DNA of 64,000 bases from Ambrosia x helenae (taxonomy: Eukaryota > Streptophyta > Magnoliopsida > Asterales > Asteraceae), in assembly GCA_030844895.1 (NCBI GenBank), contig CM061227.1, positions 75,380,575 through 75,444,574 on the forward strand, in the 5' to 3' direction. Of the stretch, positions 23,246 to 34,695 are shown in pieces (within the stretch, counting starts at the first letter, position 1; each line of letters opens with the position of its first letter). The notes under the pieces were generated by a model. It was not told the DNA's origin, made no database searches, and was given only the letters and a program-made list of their open reading frames with translations. A program made the position numbers and the translations under genes.

Positions 23246-24726
23246 GTTCATATGACAAAATTTTCAAAATGCACTTCAGACCATTTTAACAACTGATTTT
23301 TGTTCATTTAGCACCTAACATGACCGACTAAGCATTGTATACCATCAGTTGTTTCAAACATATTGTTTTAGATAGTTTTTAGTAAAATCTAGGGTTCTAA
23401 ACAGTTTGAATGATCAATCATACAACCTGGTATGTAATTATCCTAGATTTTGATATACTCTCCCCCTAAAACTATCGAAACCAATAATCATATCATCAAT
23501 TGTGATTGAAACAGTCTAAAGTTGTCCATCAGCCATGTTCAAGGGTTCGAGAACAAAATCCCACAATCTGACTTTGTTTTAGGATGAATACCTGTGAAAT
23601 TTGGATGAAAATGATCAGAAAAGTATGGGGATCAATAATCCAGGGTCAAACAAACACGGGCAACAAGGGTTGGTAATCTAAGAATATTTAAATAAAATGT
23701 GAAAAACAGAAATGTAAACATAAAGCAGTAAACTTTTTGTGATTTCTGGTAGAGGATCATATCAGTTATTGAGAAATTTGATCACACCGTTGATCTTTAT
23801 TGTATATTATCATTAAAGACAATGTGTGATCCAGCAACTGCTGATATTGTTATCCACATAAGCTTTCATGCCGACTGTTATGCAGTGCTTGATACGGTTA
23901 TTTATATTATAAACAACATTGTCTGTGGTTCCCACACACACGACATACTCCCGTATCAAGGAAATTTTGCACAAATACTCATTGTAACGCATGATTATGC
24001 TTTCATTATCTGTATTTTACAAGGTATTGGGGCACAGAGGTGTATAGGTAAGCAAATTAATGCTACAAAGTAACTTGTGCACTCTACCAGGTTGAGGGCT
24101 TATATCAATCACGATTTGCATCAATGATTAGATACGATGCATTAGATAATCTTTTATTATCATCACACATTGAATGTTCCTCAATTCGGTAACTTTAGGT
24201 TTTGGCACTAAAGCTCTTTTATAAAGATACCCTGTCTGATCTAGGTCCGTAAAACCTTACGACAGAAGATCAGATAGGCTATCCCCAGATAACTATTAAT
24301 ATAACGACCCGAAACCTCCGAATTTTGTACAAAACCCCATTAAACAAAATTACGGTACTAAGACCATATGCCGATGAGGTGTTCATCCACATAACAATTC
24401 GTTTGATATATATGTATCCAACACGCAGTAATAGGTCTATGAAGCCTACCAGCACATCACATAGACTCAACACACGACTTATATAACATTTCAAATCTTT
24501 AGCATGTGTCAGATTCCCACTAATGTACTATCATTTCCTCTTTTAATCCGGGAAAATCATTTTGATTTTTTCTGATTTTTATGGCTTTTTGGATTTTTCA
24601 ATGTTTTTGGTTTTTCTGAATAACGACTCCCCCTATATGTAAAACATATATTTGGATTTTTGAATTTTCTGAAAAACAGTAAAATTTTAAAAATTTGAAA
24701 AAAGAAGTGATAAACCGAGGTGATGA
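23246..24726 (-). other. Long spacer between pol and ORF3 of element B
   Basis: About 1.5 kb without a credible open frame. It contains a purine tract on the minus strand at 23458-23472 (AGTTTTAGGGGGAGA) that looks like a second polypurine tract. The rest shows no recognisable domain. Confidence 0.5.
23458..23472 (-). other. Internal polypurine-tract-like site (element B)
   Basis: The minus strand reads AGTTTTAGGGGGAGAGT, close to a true polypurine tract but about 2.5 kb from the 3' LTR. Element D has the same site at 52613-52626. Repeated polypurine tracts have been described for Sireviruses. Confidence 0.6.
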
Positions 24727-27700
24727 TTAGTTTGGTTTTTCTTTTATACAGTTAGCTTTTAAAAGATATTCAAATCTGGATTTATCAAAAGCTTTGGTAA
24801 AAAAGATCCGTCCTCAGATAATCAGTGTGGATTTTGACTATACCAATCAACTCTTTTGCATAACAATCACGGATAAAGTGTTACTTAATCCGGGTATGCT
24901 TAGCTTTTGAGTGATTGACCGTGTCTTTAGTTAATGCAATTGCGGCTTTGTTGTCACAATGAATAGGGGTTTTTAGAAATTGCAAACCGTAATCAACCAT
25001 CTGTTGTTGAATCCACAGAACCTGTGAGCAACCACTAGATGCTGCTATATATTCTGCTTCGCAAGTAGATAGTGCCACTGCTGCTGCTTCTTACACTGCC
25101 AGGTCACGAGCCTGCTCCCCAAGAATTGACATCCAGCCGTTGTGGATTTGCTATCTCTGTCACAACCGCCCCAATCTGCATCACTAAAAGCAACAAAGTT
25201 AAAATTATTATCATTAGGGTACCAAAGTCCTCTCGACGGACAACCATTCAGACATCGTAGGATCTGCTTGACGGCTGTTAGATGACTTTGTTTCGGCTTC
25301 GATTGGAATCGTGCGCAGAGACATGTAGCGAACATTATATCTGGTCTAGATGTTGTGAGATACATCAGAGATCCGACGATTGCTCTGTATATGAAAGGAT
25401 CTGTCAGTTCCCCCTTAGTGTCAACTGCAATCCGTGATTAGGTTGAATTGGGGTATCTATCGGCTTCGAATCTTCCATCTGGAACCGGCTCAAGACTTCA
25501 GATGCGTATATGGTTTGGTGAATAAAGATGCCCGTTGGTCTTTGTTCCACCTGCAAGCCGAGGAAAAACTGCATCTCTCCCATTGCACTCATCTCGAACT
25601 TTTCCTGCATTAGTTTTTCAAATTCTCTGCATAAAAATTCGTTAGTAGATCCAAAAATAATATCGTCAACATATATCTGGACGAGAAGCAAGTCAATCTC
25701 TGTTCTTTTAGTGAACAAAGTACAGTCTACCAAAGCGCGTTTGAATCCTTTGGACACTAGGTACGTGCTTAGCTCCTCATACCATTGGCGTGGAGCCTGG
25801 TGCAACCCGTAAAGTGTTTTGTTGAGAACGTAAACCTTATCCCGGTGGATAGGATCTTCTAAGCCTGGAGGTAGACCGACATATACCTCTTCCTTGATCA
25901 CACCATATAGAAACGCGCTCTTGACATCCATTTGATACACCTTGAATTTCTTGTACGAGGAAAACATTAGAAACATACGGATAGCTTCTAATCGTGCCAC
26001 AGGTGCATAGATCTCATTGTAGTCTATTCCTTCAACTTGATGAAAACCTTGAACTACTAACCGAGCTTTGTTTCTAACTATTACGCCTTGATCATCCTTT
26101 TTACATTTGAAAACCCATTTGGTTCCTATTTTCTTCCTTCCCGGAGGTAAATCTGTAAGTGTCCAAACACCTAGCTTCTGAAACTGCAACATTTCTTCTT
26201 GCATCGCCTCAACCCAAGCATCATCCAAAAGAGCGTCTTTGTATGTCCGCCGCTCCACCTGCGAAACATAACAAGCAAAGGACCAATCACTCTGACAACC
26301 AGATTTTTGAATTTTTGCATATAATGCTAAAGCGCCAAGATTTTCAAGTGAGTTTGCACTACGAAGTTGTCCTCTAGTCATAACATTGTTTCCAGGGTCA
26401 CTAATAACTTGCTCAAGCGGGTGAATACGATGAATCCGAGATTACGGATGATCAGGTACTTGAACTCCCGTTTGAGTAGTCAAATTCTCTGTTGAAATCA
26501 GATCATTACCCATGTTAGACGATGAAGCAACATCTGGATTTGGGTTCACTGGTGGTGTCTCTGTTGCATGATCTAGAATAGCTTCACTGAAGATTTCTTC
26601 ATCATCTTTCGTCTAAATTTGGCTTTCGTCTGTTCAACAGTTCATAAGATGTTTTGCCAAACCTCTTCACTGTTAACACACGATTTAATTTGTAACAAGC
26701 TGCGTATATGGCTTCATTCCAGAACATTACTGGAAGATTAGAATCCGCAAGCATTGTTCTTGCCGTCTCAATTAGAGTCCTGTTTTTCCTTTCTGCAACA
26801 CCGTTCTGTTGAGGGGTATACGGAGCACTATATTCATGATGAATTCCTTTGTCTTCACAAAGAGAATCCATCTGTGCATTTTTGAACTCCGTCCCGTTGT
26901 CACTCCGAATTCTTTTGATTTTCAATCCATAAACATTTTCCAAACGGGTGAACAAAACTTTCAAATTGTTAAACGTGTCACTTTTGTAATGCAAGCACAT
27001 TACCCACGAAAATCTAGAGTAATCGTCAGTAACCACAAGGCACTAAAGCTCTCCGCAATGACTCTTACGCTTGACAGGTCCGAATAGGTCCATGTGCAAA
27101 CGCTCAAGTGAAATTTCAATAGAGTTTACTTTCTTTGGTTTGTGGGAATGTTTGTGCTTCTTCCCCTTCTTGCAACTCACACACTTGTCATTGAGATGAA
27201 AATGTTTCACATTAACGCCTTCAACAAGTCCATTTTTCACCAAATGATTCATTTTCCTGTGGTGAGTATGTCCCATTCTCCTATGCCACATAATTGATTC
27301 TTTATCTCTAGCCTTTGATAGGAAACACGTAACTTGGCCCTGAGTTGTCATCGCCTTAGACATATCAAGAATGTAAAGATTATTCACCCTTGCTGCTTTC
27401 AGCATGATCCACTCCTTTGGAATAAAAAAGCCGGGTTTGAGGATATAACAAGATATATCATCAAAGTGCACAGAAAACTGTTTGTCACAGATTTGGCTCA
27501 CACTTAACAAATTATTGTCAATTTGTTTCACATATGAAATCCTTTCAAAACTAACAATCCCGTTACTCACACTTCCCTGCATTGTGATATAACCGCCTTT
27601 ATTTCCAGCAAACGCTACATATCCTCCATTGATGTTCTTTATATCGAATAGCAACGTCAAATCACCAGTCATGTGACCAGAAGCTTCACTGTCGACAATC

Positions 27701-27738
27701 CAGATATTGCTAACAAGGCCAGCTGGAGCTCCCTGCAC
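24727..27738 (-). pseudogene. Element B pol: protease, integrase, RT, RNase H
   Basis: The minus-strand frame begins at GTG 27738 after the gag stop. The protease site reads IVDSEASGHMTG, where relatives have DSGAS (27685-27687, GGA to GAA), so the protease is probably dead. Integrase shows the HHCC region (CVSCKKGKKHKH), SDNGTEFKNA and PQQNGVAERKN. A deletion of about 120 codons joins RRKPNLDE to the acidic segment before RT (near 26610). RT is intact over QMDVKSAFLYGVI, GLHQAPRQWYEE and YVDDIIFGSTN. RNase H has FSDADWGGCD and ALSTCEAEYIAAS and ends at a TAA at 24727. A frameshift lies at about 25070. Confidence 0.88.
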
Positions 27739-27753
27739 ATATCAAGGAAAACA

Positions 27754-30700
27754 TTAGTTCTTTCGAGGGACCCAAGCCTGTTTGGTCTCGGGTCTCTGAA
27801 CATCAGATTTCAAAGATTCATTTCCGCAAACATTAGGTTTTGAATCAACCTTTTTATGATCTATCAAACCTTTATCTTCTTTCACATTTGCAGTTGAGGT
27901 GGAAGCACCCGGAGAACCCACCGGTGACCAAAGTTGTTCAGAACGTTTTAGAATCCTAATCTGAGACTTTTGAGTCACAGCAGGTTTCTTAGCATTGTTC
28001 TCAAACAAAACTTTCTTGGTTACCTTCTCTGAATTAACAGATTTAGGTCCAACTGATGATTTAACAGCAGGTTTTGGTGGAACCCTTTGTTTATCAACGG
28101 TTGAGTTCACCACTGGTTTCTTCAATGGTTTTTCCATAGCAATCCGGTTTCGACGATCATAAGTAAATTGAGGATTATCCCTTCTTTGAAAATAACGACT
28201 TTGATTATAAAATGGTGTTGGTTGAGGGACAAAACGTCTTTGAGGATAACTATGATTGTCGACTGGACTTCTATAGGTTTGCCTCATCTCAACTTCGTGC
28301 CTTTTATGCTTCACGTACGGGCAGTGAGCAAGTAAATGCCCTCTCTCCCTGCACTTGAAACATGCACGGTATTCTTCAAAAATATTCTTGGCATTCGACT
28401 TAGCGTAGGAATTGATTGGATATTGATCATCCACACATCTACGTCTCAAACTCTCAGGAGCTGGGTCCTTTGAGTAAGCCGGCTCAAGAAAACCATTAGC
28501 CTTTTCTTTAGGCCTGATGAACTTAGTGAAATGAACCTTAGGTTCTTTTGGAGTATCCAGATGTATTTTCTTTAAAATTTCGGGAGGTCCTTTCATGTTT
28601 AGGAAACCAAATAGTACTTTCCTGCCAAATTTTCTCGATTTTTGAATAATTGGCAAATTTTATCGGATACTCCTCGTCAGAGATAATCTTATCGGATCCT
28701 TCCATCCGATAAAATACTTTGACGGGTTTGTCAACTGATTCATTTTTCACTTCTTTCTTTACCGATTAATTCACTCGATGTACATTTGCCTGAGGATAAG
28801 AAAACTGAGAAGGTGAAACTGGTTCATTAGTGATAATGTGATTTTCCAAAGGAATATCACCACCTTCTTTTGGTTTCTCATCTTCAGTGTCTGAATCATC
28901 AGTCACTTCTATCACTCCCTCATCATTCAACCCTAAAATTGGTCTCACGTCAAAATGTGGATCTCCAATACTAGAAGTGTTAGATTCATTATCCGATGCA
29001 GAGTCAGATTTGATTGAACTCTCCGGTGTTATTGAGTGTAAATTGTGGTTCTCAAATAACACTGGGGATGGAACAGCCTTGTAGGTTGCACTACTAGGTT
29101 GTGAGGGTTCTTCAATGATATGGTCTACCACATAAGCAATGTGTTTGTAACTTTCAAGCTTTTTGTTGACCTTTTCAACAAAGCATTTGATGGTTTCCAT
29201 TTCTAATTTTGTTTCTTCAAGTTCATATATATAACTGTTTATAGCAAGTTGTTTTAAAGAAAGAGTTTTCTTTAGTTGCTTGTTTTCCTCTGTCAGTCTA
29301 TCACAAGTTCCACAATACTTATCACTATTCATATCAATAGTGGATTCAGAACTTACCTGTTTCGGAGGATTAGTCATAGCCATCAAAGCAAAATGCGCTT
29401 CCTTTCCAGCAAAGAACTTTGAATAGTCAATCCTTGTGAAAGCGTCATCAACAATGCATGACTTCCGAGTCATTAGAAAATCAGCTTCGGCTAGGAGTTG
29501 ATCAATATCATCATCTAATGAATTGACACTAGCTTCCTAATCTATTTCACTCTCCGAATCAGAATACGCCGAATCACGCTCATCAGGAATATCAGTGACA
29601 GAATCAATGATCATTCCCGAAGTCTTCTCAACATGTGATACTTCAACAGAAAGATCAGCTCCATCTACTATCTCCTCAATTTTTACTTCAGAAACTTTCT
29701 TTGTCTCCAAAACTTCTCCAACTATCACCGACTCCTCTATATCAATCTTCTGAGCAACGCAAGCTACATTCCCAGCAGTAATTTCTTCAACACCCAACTG
29801 CATCCCCGTCCAGTCAGAACCTTCATCCTTTTGTATCACCAAAGCCTGATTTTGGTTTTCGGTTTGTGTTTGACTATTTGGTGTGGAAATAGGAATAATG
29901 GTTCTGGTTGGATTATATGGTGTTTGAGTTTGAGTATGGTTGGGTGTAGTTGTTTGTCTAGCAGAGTTCATCTGTGAGGTGTTTTGTCGGTTTCGGTAAT
30001 TGTTTTGTGGTTGATAGTTATTGTTGTTTTGGCTTTGATAGGTTACTTGGTTATGAGATTGACGGTTTTGGTAATTTAAGTTGATTCAATTTTTGTTACC
30101 TTGTTGAGTTGGCTGAGTGCATTCCCTCTTGAAATGACCTTTAGCACCACAATTAAAACAAGTGACTTTGGCTTTGTTGAAGCCATAAGTGGTGTTAGGT
30201 GATGTAGCCAGATCAGTTCTTCCTGTTTTCTCAATAAATTCAGTTGCTCATCTCATAAGACTCGCAAAAGGGCATTGGATATCGATAAGCTCCATTTCTT
30301 CCTTATCAATCTGAGCATAGTCTTCATTGGTTAGATTGTTGTTACCAATTTGACTAGCCACCAATCCATTGTATGAAGCAACCATTGATGAAACCAATGC
30401 AATGTGTTGCTGAGCAACTTCAACTGTGACATTGTTCATGTTGGATGTTTACAACACTATCGGACTTTAACTTGGTTGATTTGGGTTCATTTGAGGAATG
30501 TAAGGTTGTTGTTGAGGTTTATTTATACTAGATGTGTAACATGCTGCTTGTTGCATTGGTGAAAATGGTGGAATGTAAGAATTAGTATATGATGGTGGTG
30601 TGTAGGATGAAGTTTGAGTAAGGTAGTTTAATGGGTTTTTAGGTGGTTCCATAACACTTGAGACACATGCAATGCGTGGAGCAACTGTACCACCAACACT

Positions 30701-31612
30701 CGAACTAGCCAAAGTAGAAGATGTACTAGCATGATACAACTCCGAATTCTGAGGAAATTGTGATCTCTTTGCTTTCCTCATCTCTACTAGCGCTTTATTC
30801 TCTAGCTTTTGAATAAGCTCATTCATAGTCCAATATTGATAAGAATCTTTTTCTTTCAGAACCTCGATATGTTGATTCCAATACGGTGGTAGAGAATCAG
30901 CAAATCTGTCTACCAAATCTGACATGGGAATCTTTATATAATAGTTCGACGATTCAGTCAAAAGATGACAATATCTCGGAATAAGTTCCTTCAAAGTCTC
31001 ATTCCCCACATAGCTAAAGTTCTCAAATTCCTTTCTCAATTCTTCTATTCTCAACTTTCTTGTTTTCTTGTTACCATCATGACGATTCTTCAATATATCC
31101 CAAAGTTGTTTGGAAGTAGTACATGATCCAAACTGATGTAGAAGATCAATATTGATAGCTTGAGATAGTTGGGAGAAAGCCTTCTTCTCCACTGCAAACT
31201 TCTTCTTTTCATCCTCAGCTAAACTCTCAAGAGGAATTGGTTCACCTGTATTATCCAATACTGGTGCAACATCTCCTTTAGCAATCATCTGCCATGCCTC
31301 TGTACCTTATAATCCCATCCCTTCCAGGTGAATCTTGAACTTTTTATGACATTGATTGTAATCTATCATCTCCATCAGCTTCGGTGGACGACTCCCGCTA
31401 CCTGAAGACAAATCATTTATTAGAGTAGAAATAGCATTTGTAGTTTGAGAGTGTACCGCTGCTGCTGCTGCTGCAACTCCCCAATAATCATTCATGGATT
31501 GTTGTGGAGATTGAGCAGCAGTCTGTGGAATCGAACTACTCATCGCAAGGTAATTGATCGGCTGAGATGGTTGAGTATTCATCTTTTGTGTAGCTACAGC
31601 CCAAGGATCCAT
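27754..31612 (-). pseudogene. Element B gag, long form with two zinc knuckles
   Basis: The start MDPWAVATQKMN is at 31612. The capsid-like domain is at 31430-30850 (KLMEMIDYN, LSQAINIDLLHQFGSC, DSLPPYWNQHIEVLKEK). A low-complexity Thr/Pro/Gln region and a CCHC knuckle (CFNCGAKGHFKREC) lie near 30170-30120. An acidic region with a coiled coil follows (29970-28770), then a second knuckle (CFKCRERGHLLAHC) near 28370-28310 and a basic tail ending KQAWVPRKN before a TAA at 27754. Stops near 31305, 30464, 30245 and 29540 and a frameshift near 28600 break it. Two knuckles and about 1,250 residues make it far longer than the typical copia gag. Confidence 0.85.
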
Positions 31613-31768
31613 GGTAACGTGTTGTTGCTGTGTAGTATTAGGCCTAGGTGTTGTTGGAAATCCCACATATCGTCTATGAAGTTCGAAATGCGAAACACTT
31701 ATAAAAATTTTCAAGCAGATTCTACGTTCGACCCTTTTCAACAATCGAGGGTTCAAATGTGGAAAACT

Positions 31769-31773
31769 TCTAG
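31769..31773. repeat. Target-site duplication TCTAG, left copy (solo LTR)
   Basis: TCTAG adjoins the solo LTR at 31774 and is repeated at 33173-33177. Confidence 0.9.
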
Positions 31774-33172
31774 TGTAACACCCCAACCGATGGCGGAAAC
31801 ATCGGGATGTCACGTATTGACGATTGTTCAGTAGCTCATGGTAAATAATAAATTTCATTAATTGATTACATAAATTACATACAATTGTTCTAAAAGAATT
31901 TGTACATCAAAATGAAAAATACTAGATACACATCTTCAAGCATTAACTCTAATCTTCAAGCAAGCTATATCCTGAAACATGTTAAGTTTGAAAATATTTT
32001 GGGTCAACAAAAGTTGTTGAGAATTACATAGGTTTGAATGTTGAATAAAATTTGTACAATTCGAGTGTCATGGCAAGTCTAGTCCATATGTGAAAACAAT
32101 ACTACCCGGTAAATCATGTGCATAATCAAACCTTGTGACTAGAATATTGTGGTCCATCCCATACGCATATGGTTCACTCGTTTTTGTTGCGATAACAATC
32201 ACCCACGCTACCCATACTGGAGGTAGCGTATCAGGGTGGGGTTGTCAGTCCAATAGATCTATCATTGTGTATCGTTGGCTTGTACGGAGTTAATGATTAT
32301 GCTAGAATAATTGTGCTTACCATAGTAATGTTTAAGACATAACGCAACATAGAATAACACATACACACTTATGTTGAATTACAATTGAAAATGTAACATG
32401 TTTCACCCCAAAAGAGTGAAAAAGGGCTATGTAAACTCACCTTAGGTGCTTAATGAGTTCGTGAGTTTTATTGAGCGTGCAAACACTTAGTAATAATGCC
32501 TTGGAAAACTCGGAACTAGCTAGAGGAGATAATGATGGATGAAAACTTTAGTATGTGGGAGATGGGATAAAAATGTTATTTTTTTATTGAATGTTATAAA
32601 GAGTTGAATGGTAGGCTATTGTATTTATAGTGTAGAAATTGGAGTTGTAATTAGGGACTACTTTGACTAGGCTAGAATTTAGGAACAACTTTGACTTGAC
32701 TAGAAGACCATATTTCCTAACACTTTGACTTGACTACGAGACCATATTTACTAACACTTTGACTTGATTTGACTAAGAGACTACATTTGACTTTTCAGGT
32801 TTGACTAAGGGACCTTGAAAGGGTTTAAGTTTAATTGGTTTTAATTAACATCACAAAACACCAAATGGTGTAGTGGTTTGTGTGGTGTGGTTAAGGTTTA
32901 GCCCGCAAACATTTTTTTAACGTTTTTTTTAACATCACAAAACACCAAATGGTGTAGGGACTCGGGTTCGAATCCTGGCTCAGGCAAACATTTTTTTTAA
33001 CGTTTTTAAATCAGAATTTTTAATAAAATCCAATTTAATATTGATTATAAGTCATTATTTAAACAAAAAAATTAATAAAATGGATGGGAAAGATAATGTA
33101 AACATGAATCAGATGAATAAACGAGGGAGTTCTATATATATATATATATATAAAAAATTGTGTGATGTTACA
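31774..33172 (-). repeat. Solo LTR of a gypsy-like element, 1399 bp
   Basis: The left end TGTAACACCCCAACCG is the reverse complement of the end of the LTR at 3382-4778, and the length agrees (1399 versus 1397 bp). The right end reads GATGTTACA. Both ends adjoin a perfect TCTAG duplication and there is no internal region, so this is a solo LTR left by unequal recombination. The core words for the LTR (CACCCACGCTACC, CCAATAGATCTAT) are shared, while the far end differs, so it is a related subfamily. It sits in the leader of element B upstream of gag. Confidence 0.92.
32838..33005 (+). repeat. Tandem block with tRNA-like A and B boxes inside the solo LTR
   Basis: Two copies of a unit beginning AACATCACAAAACACCAAA and ending CAAACATTTTTTTAACG lie in tandem. 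The first has TGGTGTAGTGG (32866-32876), which resembles a pol III A box. The second has GGTTCGAATCC (32965-32975), a perfect B box. It may be the remnant of a tRNA-derived SINE. Confidence 0.6.
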
Positions 33173-33179
33173 TCTAGGT

Positions 33180-33420
33180 TTGACCCCTTAGACTGACTCG
33201 AATGTAGAAAATGTAACCCTCTTACTTACTCACGTTCGACCGTTTATAACCCACGTTCGACCTCCCGTAAGGTTGAATGTACCAAACTTGGTCGAATGTA
33301 CAAACACAACTCACACAACTTCTAGGTTCGACCTAAAATAATCACTTTCGTCCTGAAAAAGCTAGGTTCGACCCCAAATACTACACGTTCGACCCTTCTC
33401 TCCTAGGTTCGCTCTAACCC
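33180..33420 (-). repeat. GGTCGAA-type motif cluster in the leader of element B
   Basis: At least nine TTCGACC-like words appear on the plus strand between 33180 and 33415, e.g. CGTTCGACC at 33233, 33254 and 33384 and GGTTCGACC near 33324 and 33364. It lies between the 5' LTR and gag, as does the cluster at 56390-56690 in element E. Confidence 0.75.
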
Positions 33421-33681
33421 ATTTAAAAAACGGTATTCTTTGAAAATCAGTTATTATGATCCCAATTTTTCAAAAGTTGATGGATTTCGATGATGTTTAG
33501 CAGGTTTTGCTTCGGTATTGATTTGGAACAACTTTAGTGAATAGAAATCTTGATTTTATCCATAAAATCTAGTCCGAATCAATCAATTTTCATCAAAACT
33601 CATGGTTCATTCAAAACAGAAATTTTTTGACCAAATTTGGGTCCAAATCAGTTCAAAAACTATCAATTTGTAGTTGTGTTT

Positions 33682-34094
33682 TGTGGAGGATCGTTTTGAC
33701 AAAAACAAGTTTAGTTGATCATACAAGTCTACTAATGATAGTAAATGAATCAAACACGCAAATTCATCTTTTCAATCGACATTTTCATTAATTAACTTGA
33801 AATAGATCTTTACAATTCGGTTTACAAGTTAATAAGACAATCACAAAAGGCTTAGAACCTAGAGAGAATATCCAGGACAAACACAAGACTCAAATGACCA
33901 AAAGTTAAGGTTAAAACAAAATTTCAACTATATATAGGTTGCACATTCGCCCCCCCCCCCCCGTAAGGGTCGAATGTGCACCTTCGTCCCTTCACTTGGT
34001 TCGAATCAGCACACATAACATCAGTCGTCTCATTCGTCCGTTTCTCTCCACCTTCGACAATCCAAAAGCATTAGTCGCAAAACGTGCATCAACA
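33682..34094 (-). repeat. 5' LTR of element B, 413 bp, internally deleted
   Basis: The same termini as 20448-20968, but it lacks about 35 bases after the first 45 and about 70 bases near the other end. The 13-C run (33950-33962) is retained. Next to its left end the other family members have a primer site, whereas here that segment is missing. Confidence 0.9.
33929..33937 (-). promoter_or_regulatory. TATA box in LTR of element B
   Basis: CTATATATAG is placed just before the CG-rich GCACATTCGCCC segment. The same arrangement is found in the 3' LTR near 20730 and in the LTRs of D and E. Confidence 0.45.
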
Positions 34095-34099
34095 ACTCA
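34095..34099. repeat. Target-site duplication ACTCA, right copy (element B)
   Basis: It is identical to 20443-20447, and beyond it the LTR of element C resumes. Confidence 0.9.
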
Positions 34100-34542
34100 T
34101 CAGTTATTTTATAGAAGATTCTAACCGACTTATACTTCAGTAGTTTAGTTTAATATTAGTATTGTTAAAGTCATTGTACAAGTACCAATGCTACAGCCTG
34201 TTGTAGTATTTGTACATATTGTATTGCTTCAATACTTCTCATGTACGTTTACTTTTTTGTCTATAAATAGATGGGTTCATCCCACTATTTTAGAAATTCC
34301 TTTGTAGTTATTATTTCCAATATATCTAATAATTATTTGAAGCATTTACTGTTTTATTCATTAATTGTATTGGATTCTCATTTACTGCTTTTGTTCATAC
34401 TTCAAGGGGAGTAATAACTCCTGTTTAAAGTGAAACTTTAACTTGAACACTTAACTTTTAATCCGGCGTGCAACTTACTTTGATAGTTCACATAAACAAG
34501 TGTTTATGATAAGAACCTGTTAAACAAGAAACTGATCCAACA
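34100..34542 (+). repeat. 5' LTR of element C, right part
   Basis: It continues 20223-20447 after element B. It contains a TATA box TATAAATA at 34262-34269 and ends GATCCAACA before the primer site, as in element A. Confidence 0.85.
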
Positions 34543-34543
34543 A

Positions 34544-34556
34544 TTGGTATCAAAGC
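34544..34556 (+). other. Primer binding site of element C (variant iMet)
   Basis: TTGGTATCAAAGC directly follows the LTR end, with the same single-base variant as in element A. Confidence 0.85.
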
Positions 34557-34695
34557 ATTGGTTCATCTGATCAAATATCAATCTAACAAATTGAGAATCA
34601 GACACAAGCTCTTATTGATATTTAATATAGGATTTCCGTTCACTTTTTAAACATCCATCACTTTTAGAAACGATTGATCAATCAAATTTCTTAAA

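Larger units (their letters stand above)
20448..34094 (-). mobile_element. Copia element B, complete ends, 13.6 kb with nested solo LTR
   Basis: LTRs at 20448-20968 and 33682-34094 share TGTGGAGGATCG at the left and GTGCATCAACA at the right and are flanked by ACTCA on both sides. The minus-strand order is 5' LTR, leader, gag, protease, integrase, RT, RNase H, a long spacer, ORF3, 3' LTR. It carries many lesions: two deletions in the 5' LTR, loss of the primer site, a changed protease active site, a deletion between integrase and RT, and loss of the second half of ORF3. It is inserted in the 5' LTR of element C. A foreign solo LTR lies in its leader. Confidence 0.92.
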
